A stretch of DNA of 64,000 nucleotides from Beggiatoa alba B18LD (GCF_000245015.1 NZ_JH600070.1:2961511-3025510); one strand, 5' to 3'. Counted from the stretch's first letter, positions 26,506 to 36,536 are shown. Program-made: numbers and translations. Notes: generated by a model not told the origin, from the sequence alone.

Positions 26506-27421
26506 GATAACGCACTCTCGGGTCTAACCACGTGTAAAGCATATCCGTTGCCATATTCACCATGACGTAGGTTAAGCTAATTAATAAAACACAGGCTTGC
26601 ACAACGGGATAATCGCGCTGTTGAATCGCTTCTATAGTGAGTAAGCCAATACCAGGCAAGGCGAAAATGGTTTCAGTAATGACCGCACCGCCCAATAATG
26701 CGCCCAGTTGTAAGCCTAAAATGGTTAATAACGGTAAAGAAGCATTGCGTAAAGCATGTTTCACTAATATTTGATACTGATTTAACCCTTTAGCTTTTGC
26801 AGTTCGGATGTAATCCTCATGAAGCACTTCCAATAATGTTGCACGTACCATCCGCGCCAAAATTGCCGCTAATGCCGTTCCCATCGTTAGCGCAGGTAAC
26901 ACTAATGACGAAGCCCCTTCCAGTCCACTAACAGGCAACCAGCCCAAAGTCAGCGAAAAAAACAAAATTAAAACAGGTCCCGCTAAAAAATTAGGAATAG
27001 AAACACCCAATAACGCAAATATCATTGCCCCATGGTCTATAGCACGATGTGGATATAACGCTGCTAATCCCCCCAAAGGAAACGCAAGTAAAATTGCAAC
27101 GCTTAAACCACTAACCGCTAATAACGCCGTGACGGGTAAACGTTGCCACAGTAATTGGCTAACAGGCTCTTTTGCGGTTAATGACGTACCTAAATCACCG
27201 TGTAACAAACCTGTTACATACAGCCACCACTGCATTAATAAGGGCTGATCTAAACCTAACGCATGGCGTAAGGCTTCTTGGTCTGTTGTTGTTGCTGACT
27301 CGCCCAATATCACTTGAACAGGGTCACCAGGCACTAAATGAATCAATAAAAACACCAACGTCACCACGCCCAACATCACAGTGAGCGCACTTAATAAGCG
27401 AGAAAGAAACAGGGTGAACAT
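26495..27421 (-). CDS. ABC transporter permease, DppB/OppB type
   Basis: A 308-aa permease, the usual partner of the overlapping OppC-type protein. Visible features are the N-terminal helix with HLVPGDPVQVILGE, the GDLGTSL segment near 95 and the EAA loop (RTAKAKGLNQYQILVKHAL). Six membrane segments are expected. It is first in a two-permease unit, 45 bp downstream of the copper ATPase gene. Confidence 0.88.
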   Translation of the reverse strand: MFTLFLSRLLSALTVMLGVVTLVFLLIHLVPGDPVQVILGESATTTDQEALRHALGLDQPLLMQWWLYVTGLLHGDLGTSLTAKEPVSQLLWQRLPVTALLAVSGLSVAILLAFPLGGLAALYPHRAIDHGAMIFALLGVSIPNFLAGPVLILFFSLTLGWLPVSGLEGASSLVLPALTMGTALAAILARMVRATLLEVLHEDYIRTAKAKGLNQYQILVKHALRNASLPLLTILGLQLGALLGGAVITETIFALPGIGLLTIEAIQQRDYPVVQACVLLISLTYVMVNMATDMLYTWLDPRVRYRAI

Positions 27422-27466
27422 GGTCGTTTAAAAATATTTAATCAGTGAATGAGAGAGAAAAAGCAA

Positions 27467-29914
27467 TTATCTTTTAACCAAACGCAACGCATTAACAACG
27501 ACTAATAACGAACTTAACGACATCCCCAAAGCCGCCAACCAAGGCGGAACAAATCCCAAGGCAGCCGCAGGCAATGCCAACACGTTATAACCCACTGCCC
27601 ACGCTAAGTTTTGCCGAATAATTGTTAAAGTCTTTTGTGCGGTTTGAATCGCCAAATGCAAATTAGATAATTGTTCAGATAACAAAATCATATCCGCACT
27701 TGCCCGCGCAATCTGCGTGCCGCTCCCCATTGCAATCGACACCTGTGCTTGTGCCAAAACAGGCGCATCATTTACCCCATCGCCAACCATTGCCACAATC
27801 GCCCCTTGCGCTTGCAAAGCATGGACTTTTTCCAATTTTTCCGCAGGCGTTAAAGCAGCCGCATAATTATCAATACCAACCGACTCCGCCACTTGACGCA
27901 CAGCAGTTTCATGGTCGCCACTGAATAAAAACAACTGTTTCCCTTGTTGACGCAAGATATCCATCACCGCCCGCGCCCCTGCACGTAATTCATCGCCAAG
28001 TAAAAACACACAATGAATCTCTTGCTTATCCGCTAAATACACCAAACTATCACCACTTGCCTGTAACGGCTTTAACTGTTCAGCGGATAAAGTTAAGGCT
28101 GTTTGTACTCGAATAAATTCCGCCGTACCAACAAAATACGCCTTGCCATTAATCTCCCCTTGTAAACCTGCACCGACATGATTACTCACCTGTGTTGCAG
28201 TGTAAGGACTCGCTTCGCCCGCTTTTCGTAAAGCTTTCGCAATAGGATGTTCAGAATGGACTTCCAACGCAGTCGCATATGCTAAACAAGTCTGTGTTGA
28301 CCACGCACTAAAATGCTGTGTTTGACGCAAAGTTAGCTGTCCAATCGTCAACGTACCTGTTTTATCAAAAACAATATGCGTTGCACGGGCAAGCGTTTCT
28401 AAAGCATGACCGCGCGTTGTAAGCAGTCCGATACGGGTTAATGTGCTAGTCGCTGCCGTAATTGCGGTCGGTGTTGCTAATGACAAAGCACAAGGACAAG
28501 TCACAACTAAAACTGACAGGGTAATTTCTAACCAACGGCTAGGGTCAATCAACCACCAAGACACCGCTACGAATACCGAGAGCAACAACACCCCAGCCAC
28601 AAACCAACCTGCAATTTGGTCTGCAAACTGTGTAATTTGCGGTTTTTCCGTTTGCGCCCGTTCTAATAAACGCAAAATATGCGATAACACCGTATCCGCG
28701 CCGACTTTTTCCACCCGCATCTGTAACGGGCTTTCAATATTAATCGTACCTGCGATAACCTTATCCCCCTGCTGTTTCAACATTGGGCGACTTTCACCTG
28801 TTAATAACGACTCATCAATGCTAGAACAGCCTGTTATCACCATGCCATCAGCGGGAATATTTTCACCTGGGCGAATTAACACCGTATCCCCTACCCCTAA
28901 ATCCGCAACAAGGATTAAATCTTCTTGTACACCGTTTGCAGTCGTGGTTAAACGGGTCGCCATATTAGGCACAATACGGACAAGATTTTCAGACGCATGC
29001 GCGCTTTTTTGCCGTGCGACTAATTCAAAATAACGCCCACTGAGCAGGAAAAATACAAACATACTGACTGAATCATAATAAACATGGTCAGTCCCTTGTA
29101 CGACCGTGGTCCAAACACTCCCCACAAATGCCAACAATAAACCCACCGCCACAGGCACATCCATCCCCACCCGTCGCAAAGATAAATCCCGATATGCATT
29201 TTTAAAAAATGGGGTTGCGGTATAAAGCATAATGGGAATAGTGAGCAACAAACTCACCCAATTAAACAAGACGCGAAACTCAGGTTCTATTTGCGTGCCT
29301 GACCATTCCGCCGCATAAATCGCCAAGGCAAACATCATAATCTGCATACTTAAAACGCCAGAAACCCCAATGCGACGCAGATAATAACGGCGTTCTTGCT
29401 CTAAAATCGCTTGTTGGCGGTCAGGGTCATAAGGATGTGCCAGATAACCAATACGACTAACCGCTTGTAAAATTTCGCTTAACTGTATCTGACTATTATC
29501 CCAACGTACCCGAGCGCGATTAGTAGAATAATTCACACTAACTGCTAACACCCCTTTTAAACCGCGCAAATGACGTTCATTCAACCAAACACACGCCGCG
29601 CAAGTAATCCCCTCTAAAATTAACGCAGCTTCGCGAATATGCTCCCCTTCTGTACGAACAAAACGCTTTTGAATCTGTGGATTATCATAAACAGTCGTTT
29701 GCTGTAAAAAAGTGGGGACAACTTCCCGCCCTGTTGGCGCGTTGTCGGTGCGATAGGTATAAAAATCCGTTAAACCACTATCGACAATAGCTTGCGCGAC
29801 AGCCTGACAACCAGCGCAACACATACAATGAGTTTCACCATTAATCCGCACAGGTAAATAAGTTTTTTCAGGGATGGGTAATCCACAATGATAACAATGG
29901 GTTTCTGACATCAT
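27467..29914 (-). CDS. ccoI: Copper-transporting P1B-type ATPase, CcoI/FixI-like
   Basis: Heavy-metal P-type ATPase (about 815 aa from ATG 29914; a GTG at 29959 would add 15 residues). The Cys-rich N-terminus (CYHCGLPIP and CMCCAGCQ) is typical of CcoI/FixI, which supply Cu to cbb3 oxidase. Then come an HMA domain with GITCAACVW, membrane helices, the actuator TGES, the ion-site CPC (VTCPCALSLATPTA), the phosphorylation motif DKTGT and GDGVNDAP. ccoNOQP genes are not in the window, so the cbb3 link rests on the N-terminus. A TATAAT lies at 29951-29956 upstream on the minus strand, but no matching -35 box. Confidence 0.88.
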   Translation of the reverse strand: MMSETHCYHCGLPIPEKTYLPVRINGETHCMCCAGCQAVAQAIVDSGLTDFYTYRTDNAPTGREVVPTFLQQTTVYDNPQIQKRFVRTEGEHIREAALILEGITCAACVWLNERHLRGLKGVLAVSVNYSTNRARVRWDNSQIQLSEILQAVSRIGYLAHPYDPDRQQAILEQERRYYLRRIGVSGVLSMQIMMFALAIYAAEWSGTQIEPEFRVLFNWVSLLLTIPIMLYTATPFFKNAYRDLSLRRVGMDVPVAVGLLLAFVGSVWTTVVQGTDHVYYDSVSMFVFFLLSGRYFELVARQKSAHASENLVRIVPNMATRLTTTANGVQEDLILVADLGVGDTVLIRPGENIPADGMVITGCSSIDESLLTGESRPMLKQQGDKVIAGTINIESPLQMRVEKVGADTVLSHILRLLERAQTEKPQITQFADQIAGWFVAGVLLLSVFVAVSWWLIDPSRWLEITLSVLVVTCPCALSLATPTAITAATSTLTRIGLLTTRGHALETLARATHIVFDKTGTLTIGQLTLRQTQHFSAWSTQTCLAYATALEVHSEHPIAKALRKAGEASPYTATQVSNHVGAGLQGEINGKAYFVGTAEFIRVQTALTLSAEQLKPLQASGDSLVYLADKQEIHCVFLLGDELRAGARAVMDILRQQGKQLFLFSGDHETAVRQVAESVGIDNYAAALTPAEKLEKVHALQAQGAIVAMVGDGVNDAPVLAQAQVSIAMGSGTQIARASADMILLSEQLSNLHLAIQTAQKTLTIIRQNLAWAVGYNVLALPAAALGFVPPWLAALGMSLSSLLVVVNALRLVKR

Positions 29915-30111
29915 GAAGGGACACAATTTAAGCGAAATGAAGAACAAACAATTATACACAGGTTCGTTTACTGTTTGGATTGATTCCCCATTGAAAACAC
30001 AAGCGACGCTTAACCATCATACAAAGCATTTATAAAAACAATATAAAATAAAGCATTAGAGCTTACTGATAAACAACCTATTCTTTTTTGCTAAAAGGCA
30101 GATGAAATAAC

Positions 30112-30140
30112 TTGCATAACATCTATAACGTGTTTATACT
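30112..30140 (+). promoter_or_regulatory. Sigma-70 promoter of the initiator tRNA
   Basis: TTGCAT (30112-30117), 17-bp spacer, TATACT (30135-30140). The predicted start at about 30147 is 7 bp before the mature tRNA 5' end. Confidence 0.65.
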
Positions 30141-30153
30141 GTGTCTTCTCTGG

Positions 30154-30230
<77 letters not shown>

Positions 30231-30352
30231 ATCTTTTTTTCCCTTCTTAAAAATTTCCCTCATTTTTAGTACCTCTACAAAAATTCTCTATATCCCTAAT
30301 ACAATTGTTTTACCTGCATTTGCATTCATTTTTTGTTTACAGCGTTTCTAAA

Positions 30353-30396
30353 AAACCTGATAACAGATAAACATTACCCTATCGGTTATCAGGTTT
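30353..30396 (-). terminator. Intrinsic terminator after ccmF
   Basis: AAACCTGATAAC (30353-30364) and its complement (30385-30396) form a 12-bp stem; on the minus strand the stem ends in a short T-run (GGTTTTTAG). It lies 9 bp beyond the ccmF stop. Confidence 0.65.
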
Positions 30397-30404
30397 GATA
30401 GTTT

Positions 30405-32396
30405 TTAAGAACTGACCGTTGCAGGATTTAGGTCTGATACTGATTTATCAACTTTTACCGTTTTTTCTGCAACACGCCGATAACGTCTATCCGTTGCCGA
30501 TAAGACTCCCGCAAATGCCATTAATAACGCGCCTAGCCAAATCCAACGAATGAAAGGCTTATAATAAATTCGCACGCTCCACGCGCCCCCCCCTAAAGGT
30601 TCGCCCATAGAAACATAAATATCACGGAATAACCCTGCATCGATACCCGCTTCAGTCATGGGCATTGTACGTACTAAGTACATGCGTTTTTCTGGATGTA
30701 AAACGGTCACATCTTTTCCATCTTTCTGCACACGTACTGTTGCTCGTTCTGCGGTGTAGTTTGAACCTTGTATATGCTCAGTTTTTTCAAAAATGAAATG
30801 AAATCCAGCAACATCTAATTCGACATTAGGTTCTAAACGTACATCTTCTTCAACACTATAAGCATTCGTCAGCGTCACGCCAACAACAAACACCGCAACG
30901 CCAAAATGCGCAATGCTCATACCGTAAAAACTGCGTGGTAAATCGCGTAACCCTTGCCAAAAGCTAGGTTTATGTTTGGTTTTCTCTAATAAGTCTTTTA
31001 CGATAGTTAATAAAATCCAGAAAGCAACCGCAAGACCTGGAAAGACGATTAATCCTGCTTCGCCTAAATAGAACACAGGCACGGCAATGCCTAAAACAAT
31101 ACTGAGTAAGAGGAGAAACCAAAGTTGTTTGATTAAACGTTGAGGTTTATCACTCTTCCAACGAGTTAGTGAGCCAATTCCTAATAAAATCAGTAAGGGA
31201 GCCATCAGGAAGAAAAAGACTTTATTAAAGTAGGGAGGCCCTACGGATAATTTGCCTAAATTAAGCGCGTCTAAAAACAAGGGGTAGAGCGTGCCGATGA
31301 GAATACAGGCAGTGGTGACAACAAGGAAAATATTGTTAAGCAGTAATAAAGTTTCTTTAGAAAACAGTTCAAAATGTCCGCCTTGTCCCATGCTCGGTGC
31401 ACGCCATGCGTACAAGAACAGGGAAATACCGATAACAATACCTAAGAAAATCAGAATAAATGTGCCTCTGGTTGGGTCTGTTGCAAAGGCATGAACCGAG
31501 GTTAAGACACCAGAGCGAACAAGGAATGTCCCTAATAAACTGAGTGAAAAGGCAATAATGGCAAGTAAAACTGTCCAGCTTTTGAATGCGCTACGTTTTT
31601 CGGTAACAGCGAGGGAATGTAATAAAGCAGTACCGACCAACCAAGGCATAAAGGAGGCGTTTTCGACAGGATCCCAAAACCACCAACCGCCCCAGCCTAA
31701 TTCGTAGTAAGCCCACCAACTGCCTAATGCAATACCAATAGTTAAAAATACCCACGCAATCAATGTCCAAGGACGTGACCACCGTGCCCACGCACTGTCT
31801 AATTGCCCACTGAGTAAAGCGGCAATGGCGAAGCTAAAGGCAACGGAAAAACCAACATAACCCATGTATAACATGGGAGGATGAATAATTAATCCAGGGT
31901 CTTGTAATAAGGGGTTTAAGTCGCGTCCATTTGCAGGGGCATCCGCTAAACGCTCAAAAGGATTTGAGGTTGCAATGAGAAAGAGCAGGAAACCTACACT
32001 AATAAATCCCATGACACTTAAAACACGAGCAACGGTAACAGGTGGTAAGTTACGGCTAAAACTGGCAACGGCGACTGTCCAAAATCCTAAGGTTAACACC
32101 CAGAGGAGGAGAGAGCCTTCATGTCCACCCCAAACACTGACAATGCGATAAATCAGTGGTAGCTGTGAGTTGGAGTTCTGCGCAACATAACTGACGGAAA
32201 AGTCGTTAGTAATAAAGGCATAAGTTAAACAAGCGTAAGCAAGTAAAACAAAGACAAGTTGTCCTGCAGCAGCTGGGCGGGCAACGGCTACCCAGTTAGG
32301 AATTTGACGGGCGGCCCCTATCAAAGGAAAAATGAGTTGTACCACTGCTAAACATAAAGCAAGGATTAACGCGAAGTGTCCGAGTTCTGGAATCAT
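30405..32396 (-). CDS. ccmF: Cytochrome c maturation protein CcmF
   Basis: Membrane heme lyase subunit of cytochrome c maturation System I. The 663-aa, multi-helix protein has the WWD motif of the heme-handling family (GWGGWWFWDPVENASFMPW) near residue 240 and conserved His in flanking loops. It follows ccmE by 33 bp. The ccmG and ccmH genes that usually come next are not found downstream, where a terminator and tRNA-fMet lie. Confidence 0.96.
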   Translation of the reverse strand: MIPELGHFALILALCLAVVQLIFPLIGAARQIPNWVAVARPAAAGQLVFVLLAYACLTYAFITNDFSVSYVAQNSNSQLPLIYRIVSVWGGHEGSLLLWVLTLGFWTVAVASFSRNLPPVTVARVLSVMGFISVGFLLFLIATSNPFERLADAPANGRDLNPLLQDPGLIIHPPMLYMGYVGFSVAFSFAIAALLSGQLDSAWARWSRPWTLIAWVFLTIGIALGSWWAYYELGWGGWWFWDPVENASFMPWLVGTALLHSLAVTEKRSAFKSWTVLLAIIAFSLSLLGTFLVRSGVLTSVHAFATDPTRGTFILIFLGIVIGISLFLYAWRAPSMGQGGHFELFSKETLLLLNNIFLVVTTACILIGTLYPLFLDALNLGKLSVGPPYFNKVFFFLMAPLLILLGIGSLTRWKSDKPQRLIKQLWFLLLLSIVLGIAVPVFYLGEAGLIVFPGLAVAFWILLTIVKDLLEKTKHKPSFWQGLRDLPRSFYGMSIAHFGVAVFVVGVTLTNAYSVEEDVRLEPNVELDVAGFHFIFEKTEHIQGSNYTAERATVRVQKDGKDVTVLHPEKRMYLVRTMPMTEAGIDAGLFRDIYVSMGEPLGGGAWSVRIYYKPFIRWIWLGALLMAFAGVLSATDRRYRRVAEKTVKVDKSVSDLNPATVSS

Positions 32397-32429
32397 AAAT
32401 AAAACCGAGCTAAAAAAGGGGAAGATAGC

Positions 32430-32900
32430 TTATTCTTGCGGGGCTTTGGCTTTTTCTAATTGAGCCGCTTTGATAGCGGCAGCCGCTTCAGGAGGCATAT
32501 ATTTTTCATCATGTTTGGCTAATACTTCAGAGGCTTGAAAAACACCATTAGTATTTAATTGACCGATAGCGACAACGCCTTGTCCTTCACGAAATAAATC
32601 AGGTAAAATTCCTGTATATTCAACGGGCATCGTTTTTACTGTATCGGTCACGGTAAATTTAACGGTCAGGCTTTCTGATGAACGTTGCAAACTGCCTGTT
32701 GTGACCATGCCACCGATTCGAATCGTTTTATCCGCAGGGGCTTTACCATCTAAAATCTCGCTAGGCGTGAAAAAGTAAAGCATGTTTTCACTGAATGCAC
32801 TAATAGCGAGTCCTACCGTCGCGCTGACCCCAACAATAACGAGTAACACAATAAAAAACCGTTGTTTATGCTTTTTATTCATGGTGATAAAACTAGCCAT
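32430..32900 (-). CDS. ccmE: Periplasmic heme chaperone CcmE
   Basis: Membrane-anchored chaperone that holds heme covalently before ligation. The 156-aa protein has an N-terminal anchor (RFFIVLLVIVGVSATVGLAI), an OB-fold beta barrel and the heme-attachment motif VLAKHDEKYMPPE with its His near residue 129. The start overlaps ccmD by 8 bp and has an AAGGAAAG ribosome site; a later ATG at 32882 is possible. Confidence 0.95.
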   Translation of the reverse strand: MASFITMNKKHKQRFFIVLLVIVGVSATVGLAISAFSENMLYFFTPSEILDGKAPADKTIRIGGMVTTGSLQRSSESLTVKFTVTDTVKTMPVEYTGILPDLFREGQGVVAIGQLNTNGVFQASEVLAKHDEKYMPPEAAAAIKAAQLEKAKAPQE

Positions 32901-33054
32901 TTTCTTTCCTTCTCATCCGTCGGGTAAGGCTTTGCAATAACTCGCGTTTGTGATTGAGAGGAACAATGACATTAGCAGTTATCACAATGAATGCTAAACC
33001 GTAACTTGTCCACACATAAAAGGCGTACCCCCCCATGTTAAAAAACTCACTCAT
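32893..33054 (-). CDS. ccmD: Heme exporter protein CcmD
   Basis: A 53-aa single-helix protein that stabilises CcmC-CcmE and helps release holo-CcmE. The start at ATG 33054 is set by a perfect AGGAGG (33063-33068) 8 nt upstream and gives the family N-terminus MSEFFNMGGYAFYVW. A longer in-frame reading from 33123 would not match CcmD. Confidence 0.9.
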   Translation of the reverse strand: MSEFFNMGGYAFYVWTSYGLAFIVITANVIVPLNHKRELLQSLTRRMRRKENG

Positions 33055-33070
33055 GCGTTTTGCCTCCTGA

Positions 33071-33841
33071 TTAAGTTGTAGATTTTTCTGCGGGTAAATG
33101 AGGAGTTGCTGTAAATAGTACACTAACCCATTTGCTATTTTTTTCTCGTTCTAACACTTCATTGCGTGCACGCATGAGTAACACTAAAGCAAAGAAAATT
33201 TGAAAAGCAAAGACCATAATTAACAAAGGAATCAACATATTAATATCAATATTTGATTTCATCTTTAAAATACTGATTGTTGAGCCTTGATGTAAGCTAT
33301 TCCACCAGTCAACGGAAAATTTAATAATCGGTAAATTCACCGCGCCCACAATGGCTAAAATCCCGCTAGCACGCGCCGCGTTGCGTTTATCCTCAATCGC
33401 TGAGTTTAAAGCAATAATACCTAAATATAGGAAAAACATGATTAATGTGGAAGTTAAGCGTGCATCCCATGCCCACCATGTACCCCACATGGGTTTTCCC
33501 CATAAAGAACCTGTTACCAGTGCTAAAAATGCAAAAGATGCCCCAATTGGTGCGGCACAAGCAGCCATAATGTCTGCTAGTTTAATCTTCCAAATAATAC
33601 CAATTGCGGCAGAAACAGCCATAAATGCATAAATAAACATGCCCATCCATGCAGATGGAACATGGACAAACATAATCCGATAACTATGTCCTTGCTGATA
33701 GTCAACAGGCGCAACAATTAAGGCTTGATATAAACCAATCAGCAATAAGACAGTACAAGTCCATGCTAAGTAAGGAATAACACGACCTGCAAAACTGTAG
33801 AAATAAGGCGGGGAGGAGAGTTTATGTAAAAATGCCCACAT
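33071..33841 (-). CDS. ccmC: Heme exporter protein CcmC
   Basis: Six-helix membrane protein that attaches heme to CcmE. The WWD domain is clear (MWGTWWAWDARLTS near residue 125), flanked by conserved His (HVPSAWM near 60 and a second His near 184). It starts this ccm group; ccmA and ccmB (the ABC exporter pair) are not upstream in this window, where a 214-bp gap and ppiD are found. Confidence 0.95.
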   Translation of the reverse strand: MWAFLHKLSSPPYFYSFAGRVIPYLAWTCTVLLLIGLYQALIVAPVDYQQGHSYRIMFVHVPSAWMGMFIYAFMAVSAAIGIIWKIKLADIMAACAAPIGASFAFLALVTGSLWGKPMWGTWWAWDARLTSTLIMFFLYLGIIALNSAIEDKRNAARASGILAIVGAVNLPIIKFSVDWWNSLHQGSTISILKMKSNIDINMLIPLLIMVFAFQIFFALVLLMRARNEVLEREKNSKWVSVLFTATPHLPAEKSTT

Positions 33842-33990
33842 AGTATATAAATGATGAGTAATAAATCAATTTGCAAGAATGAAGTATAGATGATAGTGCT
33901 TAAATCGGACTGAAGAACATACTGTAATTGACTCACACAGCACACGCAATTAACTAAAATTTAATGCAGATAGTCATAGGCAAAAATAAA

Positions 33991-34017
33991 GGATATGGTC
34001 AGCAAGCAACCATATCC
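33991..34017 (-). terminator. Intrinsic terminator after ppiD
   Basis: GGATATGGT/ACCATATCC stem with a 9-nt loop, followed on the minus strand by TTTATTTTTG. It lies 39 bp beyond the ppiD stop. Confidence 0.7.
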
Positions 34018-34055
34018 CTCACAAAAATCTGTGTTATACCACAGTTACAACAGGC

Positions 34056-36038
34056 TTATTGTGTTCTTTCCACAAGTCGATTTTGATGAACTACAATATT
34101 CGCGCTCACTTTCATTTCAGCTAATAACTGTTTAAATACAGTATCACCAAGTGCGCGTTTTGCCTGTGTTTTTAACCGCTCCAATTCTGGATTTTCTGTA
34201 GGTTGAGCATTATCTGCTGTACCATTTGTTGCTGTCACAATATTAGGCATTTCACCTGCTTTGACTGCTAACAAAATGATGAGCGCGTAATCACCATTAT
34301 TTAAAGCAATACCTTGATATAAAGCTTGTTTATCCGCAGGATGTCCCATCTTGAAGGCTTCTCGCACAATGTCAGGATGCCCTAAAGTCGTGTTTTGCCG
34401 TTCTATCCATTGCGCAGGTTGCGCTTGTAATTCATATTTTTTGAACAAAGCATCAGGATTTTCACCTTTTTGTAAGGCAGCCAGTAATTCTCCCCCTAAT
34501 TTCTCTGCTTCTTTACGACCTTTGTCTTGTTTCAACTGTGTAGTAATGTCGGCTTTTACTTCTTCTAAAGGACGGAGCTGCGCGGGTTTATGCTCTTTTA
34601 AACGAATAACGGCAATGTGTTGGGGCTTATCTAACTCTAACACTTCGCTGTTATAACGATTATCTAACACTTGTGGACTAAAAGCCGCTTCAATCACTTT
34701 TTGATTAGATAAAAAGCTATCTTTTTCAGCAACAACTGTTTTAGCAAATAAATCGGTTGTTTTGATAGGGAGTTTTAAAGTATCTGCAATGGCTTGCAAA
34801 CTATTGGGATTTTCAAATGCTAAATCAGCCATTTGTTCGGCGTGTGCATAAAATGCCTGTTCGGCTTCTTCTTGTTGTACTTTTTTCAACAATTCTTCGC
34901 GAACCGCCTCAAAAGGTTTTGTTACCGTTGGTTTTGCATCGACCAACTGAATAAGGTGAAAACCAAATTGCGTTTTAACAGGTTTGTCGCTTAAATCGCC
35001 CACTTTCATGGCTTTTACAGCATCTTCAAACGGTTTCACCATAAAGCCCTCACCAAACCAACCTAAATCCCCGCCTTTATCTTTATTACTGGTATCGCTG
35101 GAAAATTCCTTAGCCATTTCATCGAAAGTTTTTTCTTTACTCTTGATTTTACCAAGAATATCAGTTGCTTTTTTCTCCGCTTCAGTGACTTTGTCAGCGG
35201 TGGCATCAGTAGGGACTTCAATTAAAATGTGTTTAGCCTGCCATTGACCAGATGTTGTAAACGAGGCGAGACGCTCTTGATACTGCGCCTTTAAGGTATC
35301 TTCGCTGATATTTTGCGTATTGGCTAAATCAGCTTGAGATAATTCAATATATTCAATACTGACTTGTTCAGGGGTTTTGTAAGAATCAGGATGCTCTTGA
35401 TAATACTTATTAATTTCAGCATCATCAATGCTGACTTTATCCACAAAACGGCTTGTCGGAATGGTGAGATAGCTGACAGAACGTTGTTGTTTCTCCAGTT
35501 GCATCCGATTGGTTACTTCGGCTGGGCTTACAAATGCAGTATTGGTGATGCCATCCTGTAGCTGTGTCGTTAATAAAGAACGACGCATTTCAAATTCAAA
35601 TCCTGTCGGATTCATGCCTTGTGTTCGTAAAGCCTGTTCATACAGCGGTTGGGAAAACATCCCCGTTTGTTGAAACATGGGGAATTGATGAATGCGTTGC
35701 GCTAGCATCATATCGCCAATTCTCATGCCATGGTCTGCTGCTGTTTGTAACAAAATTTCTTGTTCAATCAAACGATTCAGTGTGTCTTGGCGGATTTGCG
35801 CATCCATAAAGGATAAATCTGCCTGTTGCATCATGTTACGCAATTGACGTTTTTGTTGATCAAATGCTTGTTCAAAACTTTGATTAGAAATTTCTACGCC
35901 ATTGACTTCAGCAATAGCAATATCGCGTGAAGGACTTAAATATTCTTGAATCCCCCACAATGCAAAAGGTATGGAAATGATGACAATTAATGCCCATCCT
36001 AACCACCCTTGAATACCTGCACGCATACCTTGTAGCAT
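34056..36038 (-). CDS. ppiD: Periplasmic chaperone/peptidyl-prolyl isomerase PpiD
   Basis: Inner-membrane-anchored folding factor near the Sec translocon. The 660-aa protein has an N-terminal membrane segment (about 12-31, GWALIVIISIPFALWGI), a SurA-N-like chaperone region, and one parvulin domain (about 265-365) containing ARHILIE-like WQAKHILIE and GGDLGWFGEGFMVKPFEDA. The C-terminal domain is a second chaperone module. Its usual neighbours hupB and lon are on the same strand further upstream, separated by two tRNA genes. Confidence 0.93.
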   Translation of the reverse strand: MLQGMRAGIQGWLGWALIVIISIPFALWGIQEYLSPSRDIAIAEVNGVEISNQSFEQAFDQQKRQLRNMMQQADLSFMDAQIRQDTLNRLIEQEILLQTAADHGMRIGDMMLAQRIHQFPMFQQTGMFSQPLYEQALRTQGMNPTGFEFEMRRSLLTTQLQDGITNTAFVSPAEVTNRMQLEKQQRSVSYLTIPTSRFVDKVSIDDAEINKYYQEHPDSYKTPEQVSIEYIELSQADLANTQNISEDTLKAQYQERLASFTTSGQWQAKHILIEVPTDATADKVTEAEKKATDILGKIKSKEKTFDEMAKEFSSDTSNKDKGGDLGWFGEGFMVKPFEDAVKAMKVGDLSDKPVKTQFGFHLIQLVDAKPTVTKPFEAVREELLKKVQQEEAEQAFYAHAEQMADLAFENPNSLQAIADTLKLPIKTTDLFAKTVVAEKDSFLSNQKVIEAAFSPQVLDNRYNSEVLELDKPQHIAVIRLKEHKPAQLRPLEEVKADITTQLKQDKGRKEAEKLGGELLAALQKGENPDALFKKYELQAQPAQWIERQNTTLGHPDIVREAFKMGHPADKQALYQGIALNNGDYALIILLAVKAGEMPNIVTATNGTADNAQPTENPELERLKTQAKRALGDTVFKQLLAEMKVSANIVVHQNRLVERTQ

Positions 36039-36363
36039 GAGTGTCTCCCATTAGGTTAAAAAATCAATAATTATCTGTATATTGCAAGCTTATAGTCGCT
36101 GTATTTTTATAAAATACTGTAACATCCAGTTTCTCACTGAGAAAATAATGACATTTTACAATATTTATAAGTTGATTGAGTGAGTAAAACGAGCATTCTG
36201 TGATAAGTTACTTGAATGATGACAGGAATGCATTTTGAGTATGCGATATTGGGTCATCTTAGGAAATCACAAAGAGAAGTTAGTGCGATAAGGATTAATT
36301 GAATATACGTTAAAAAACAGATGAAACAATTGGTATAACACAAGAATGGTGTATTTTTTGATA

Positions 36364-36413
36364 GTGCTAAACAAGCAGGGCTTTAAATGAGTAAAAACCG
36401 ACTTGTTTAGCAC
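36364..36413. repeat. Inverted repeat GTGCTAAACAAG
   Basis: Two 12-bp perfect inverted arms separated by 26 bp, just beyond the tRNA terminator. Function unknown; it may be a second hairpin of the tRNA transcript or a protein site. Confidence 0.5.
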
Positions 36414-36425
36414 GACCCAAAAAAA

Positions 36426-36448
36426 AAGGTGCATATAAAATGCACCTT
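36426..36448 (-). terminator. Intrinsic terminator after tRNA-Asp
   Basis: AAGGTGCA/TGCACCTT stem, 7-nt loop, followed on the minus strand by a T-run. Ends the tRNA-Val/tRNA-Asp transcript. Confidence 0.85.
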
Positions 36449-36459
36449 TTGCGAATAAT

Positions 36460-36536
36460 TGGCGGAGCGGACGGGGCTCGAACCCGCGACCCCCGGCGTG
36501 ACAGGCCGGTATTCTGACCAACTGAACTACCGCTCC
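36460..36536 (-). tRNA. tRNA-Asp (anticodon GTC)
   Basis: Cloverleaf with acceptor GGAGCGG/CCGCTCC, anticodon loop CTGTCAC, T arm GGGTTCGAGCCCC, discriminator G and encoded CCA. Confidence 0.96.

Larger units (their letters stand above)
36039..36459. other. Intergenic region with inverted repeat, no protein gene
   Basis: Contains a perfect 12-bp inverted repeat (36364-36375 and 36402-36413, GTGCTAAACAAG) and the tRNA-Asp terminator. The long ORF that crosses the tRNA here is a tRNA artefact. Nothing else supported. Confidence 0.5.

Noticed and set aside
28443-29033. 196-aa ORF on the plus strand
   Set aside because: Antisense shadow of the copper ATPase gene, without its own ribosome site.
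36267-36521. 84-aa ORF with MVRIPACHAGGRGFEPRP start
   Set aside because: It is translation of tRNA-Asp on the same strand, a well-known annotation artefact.
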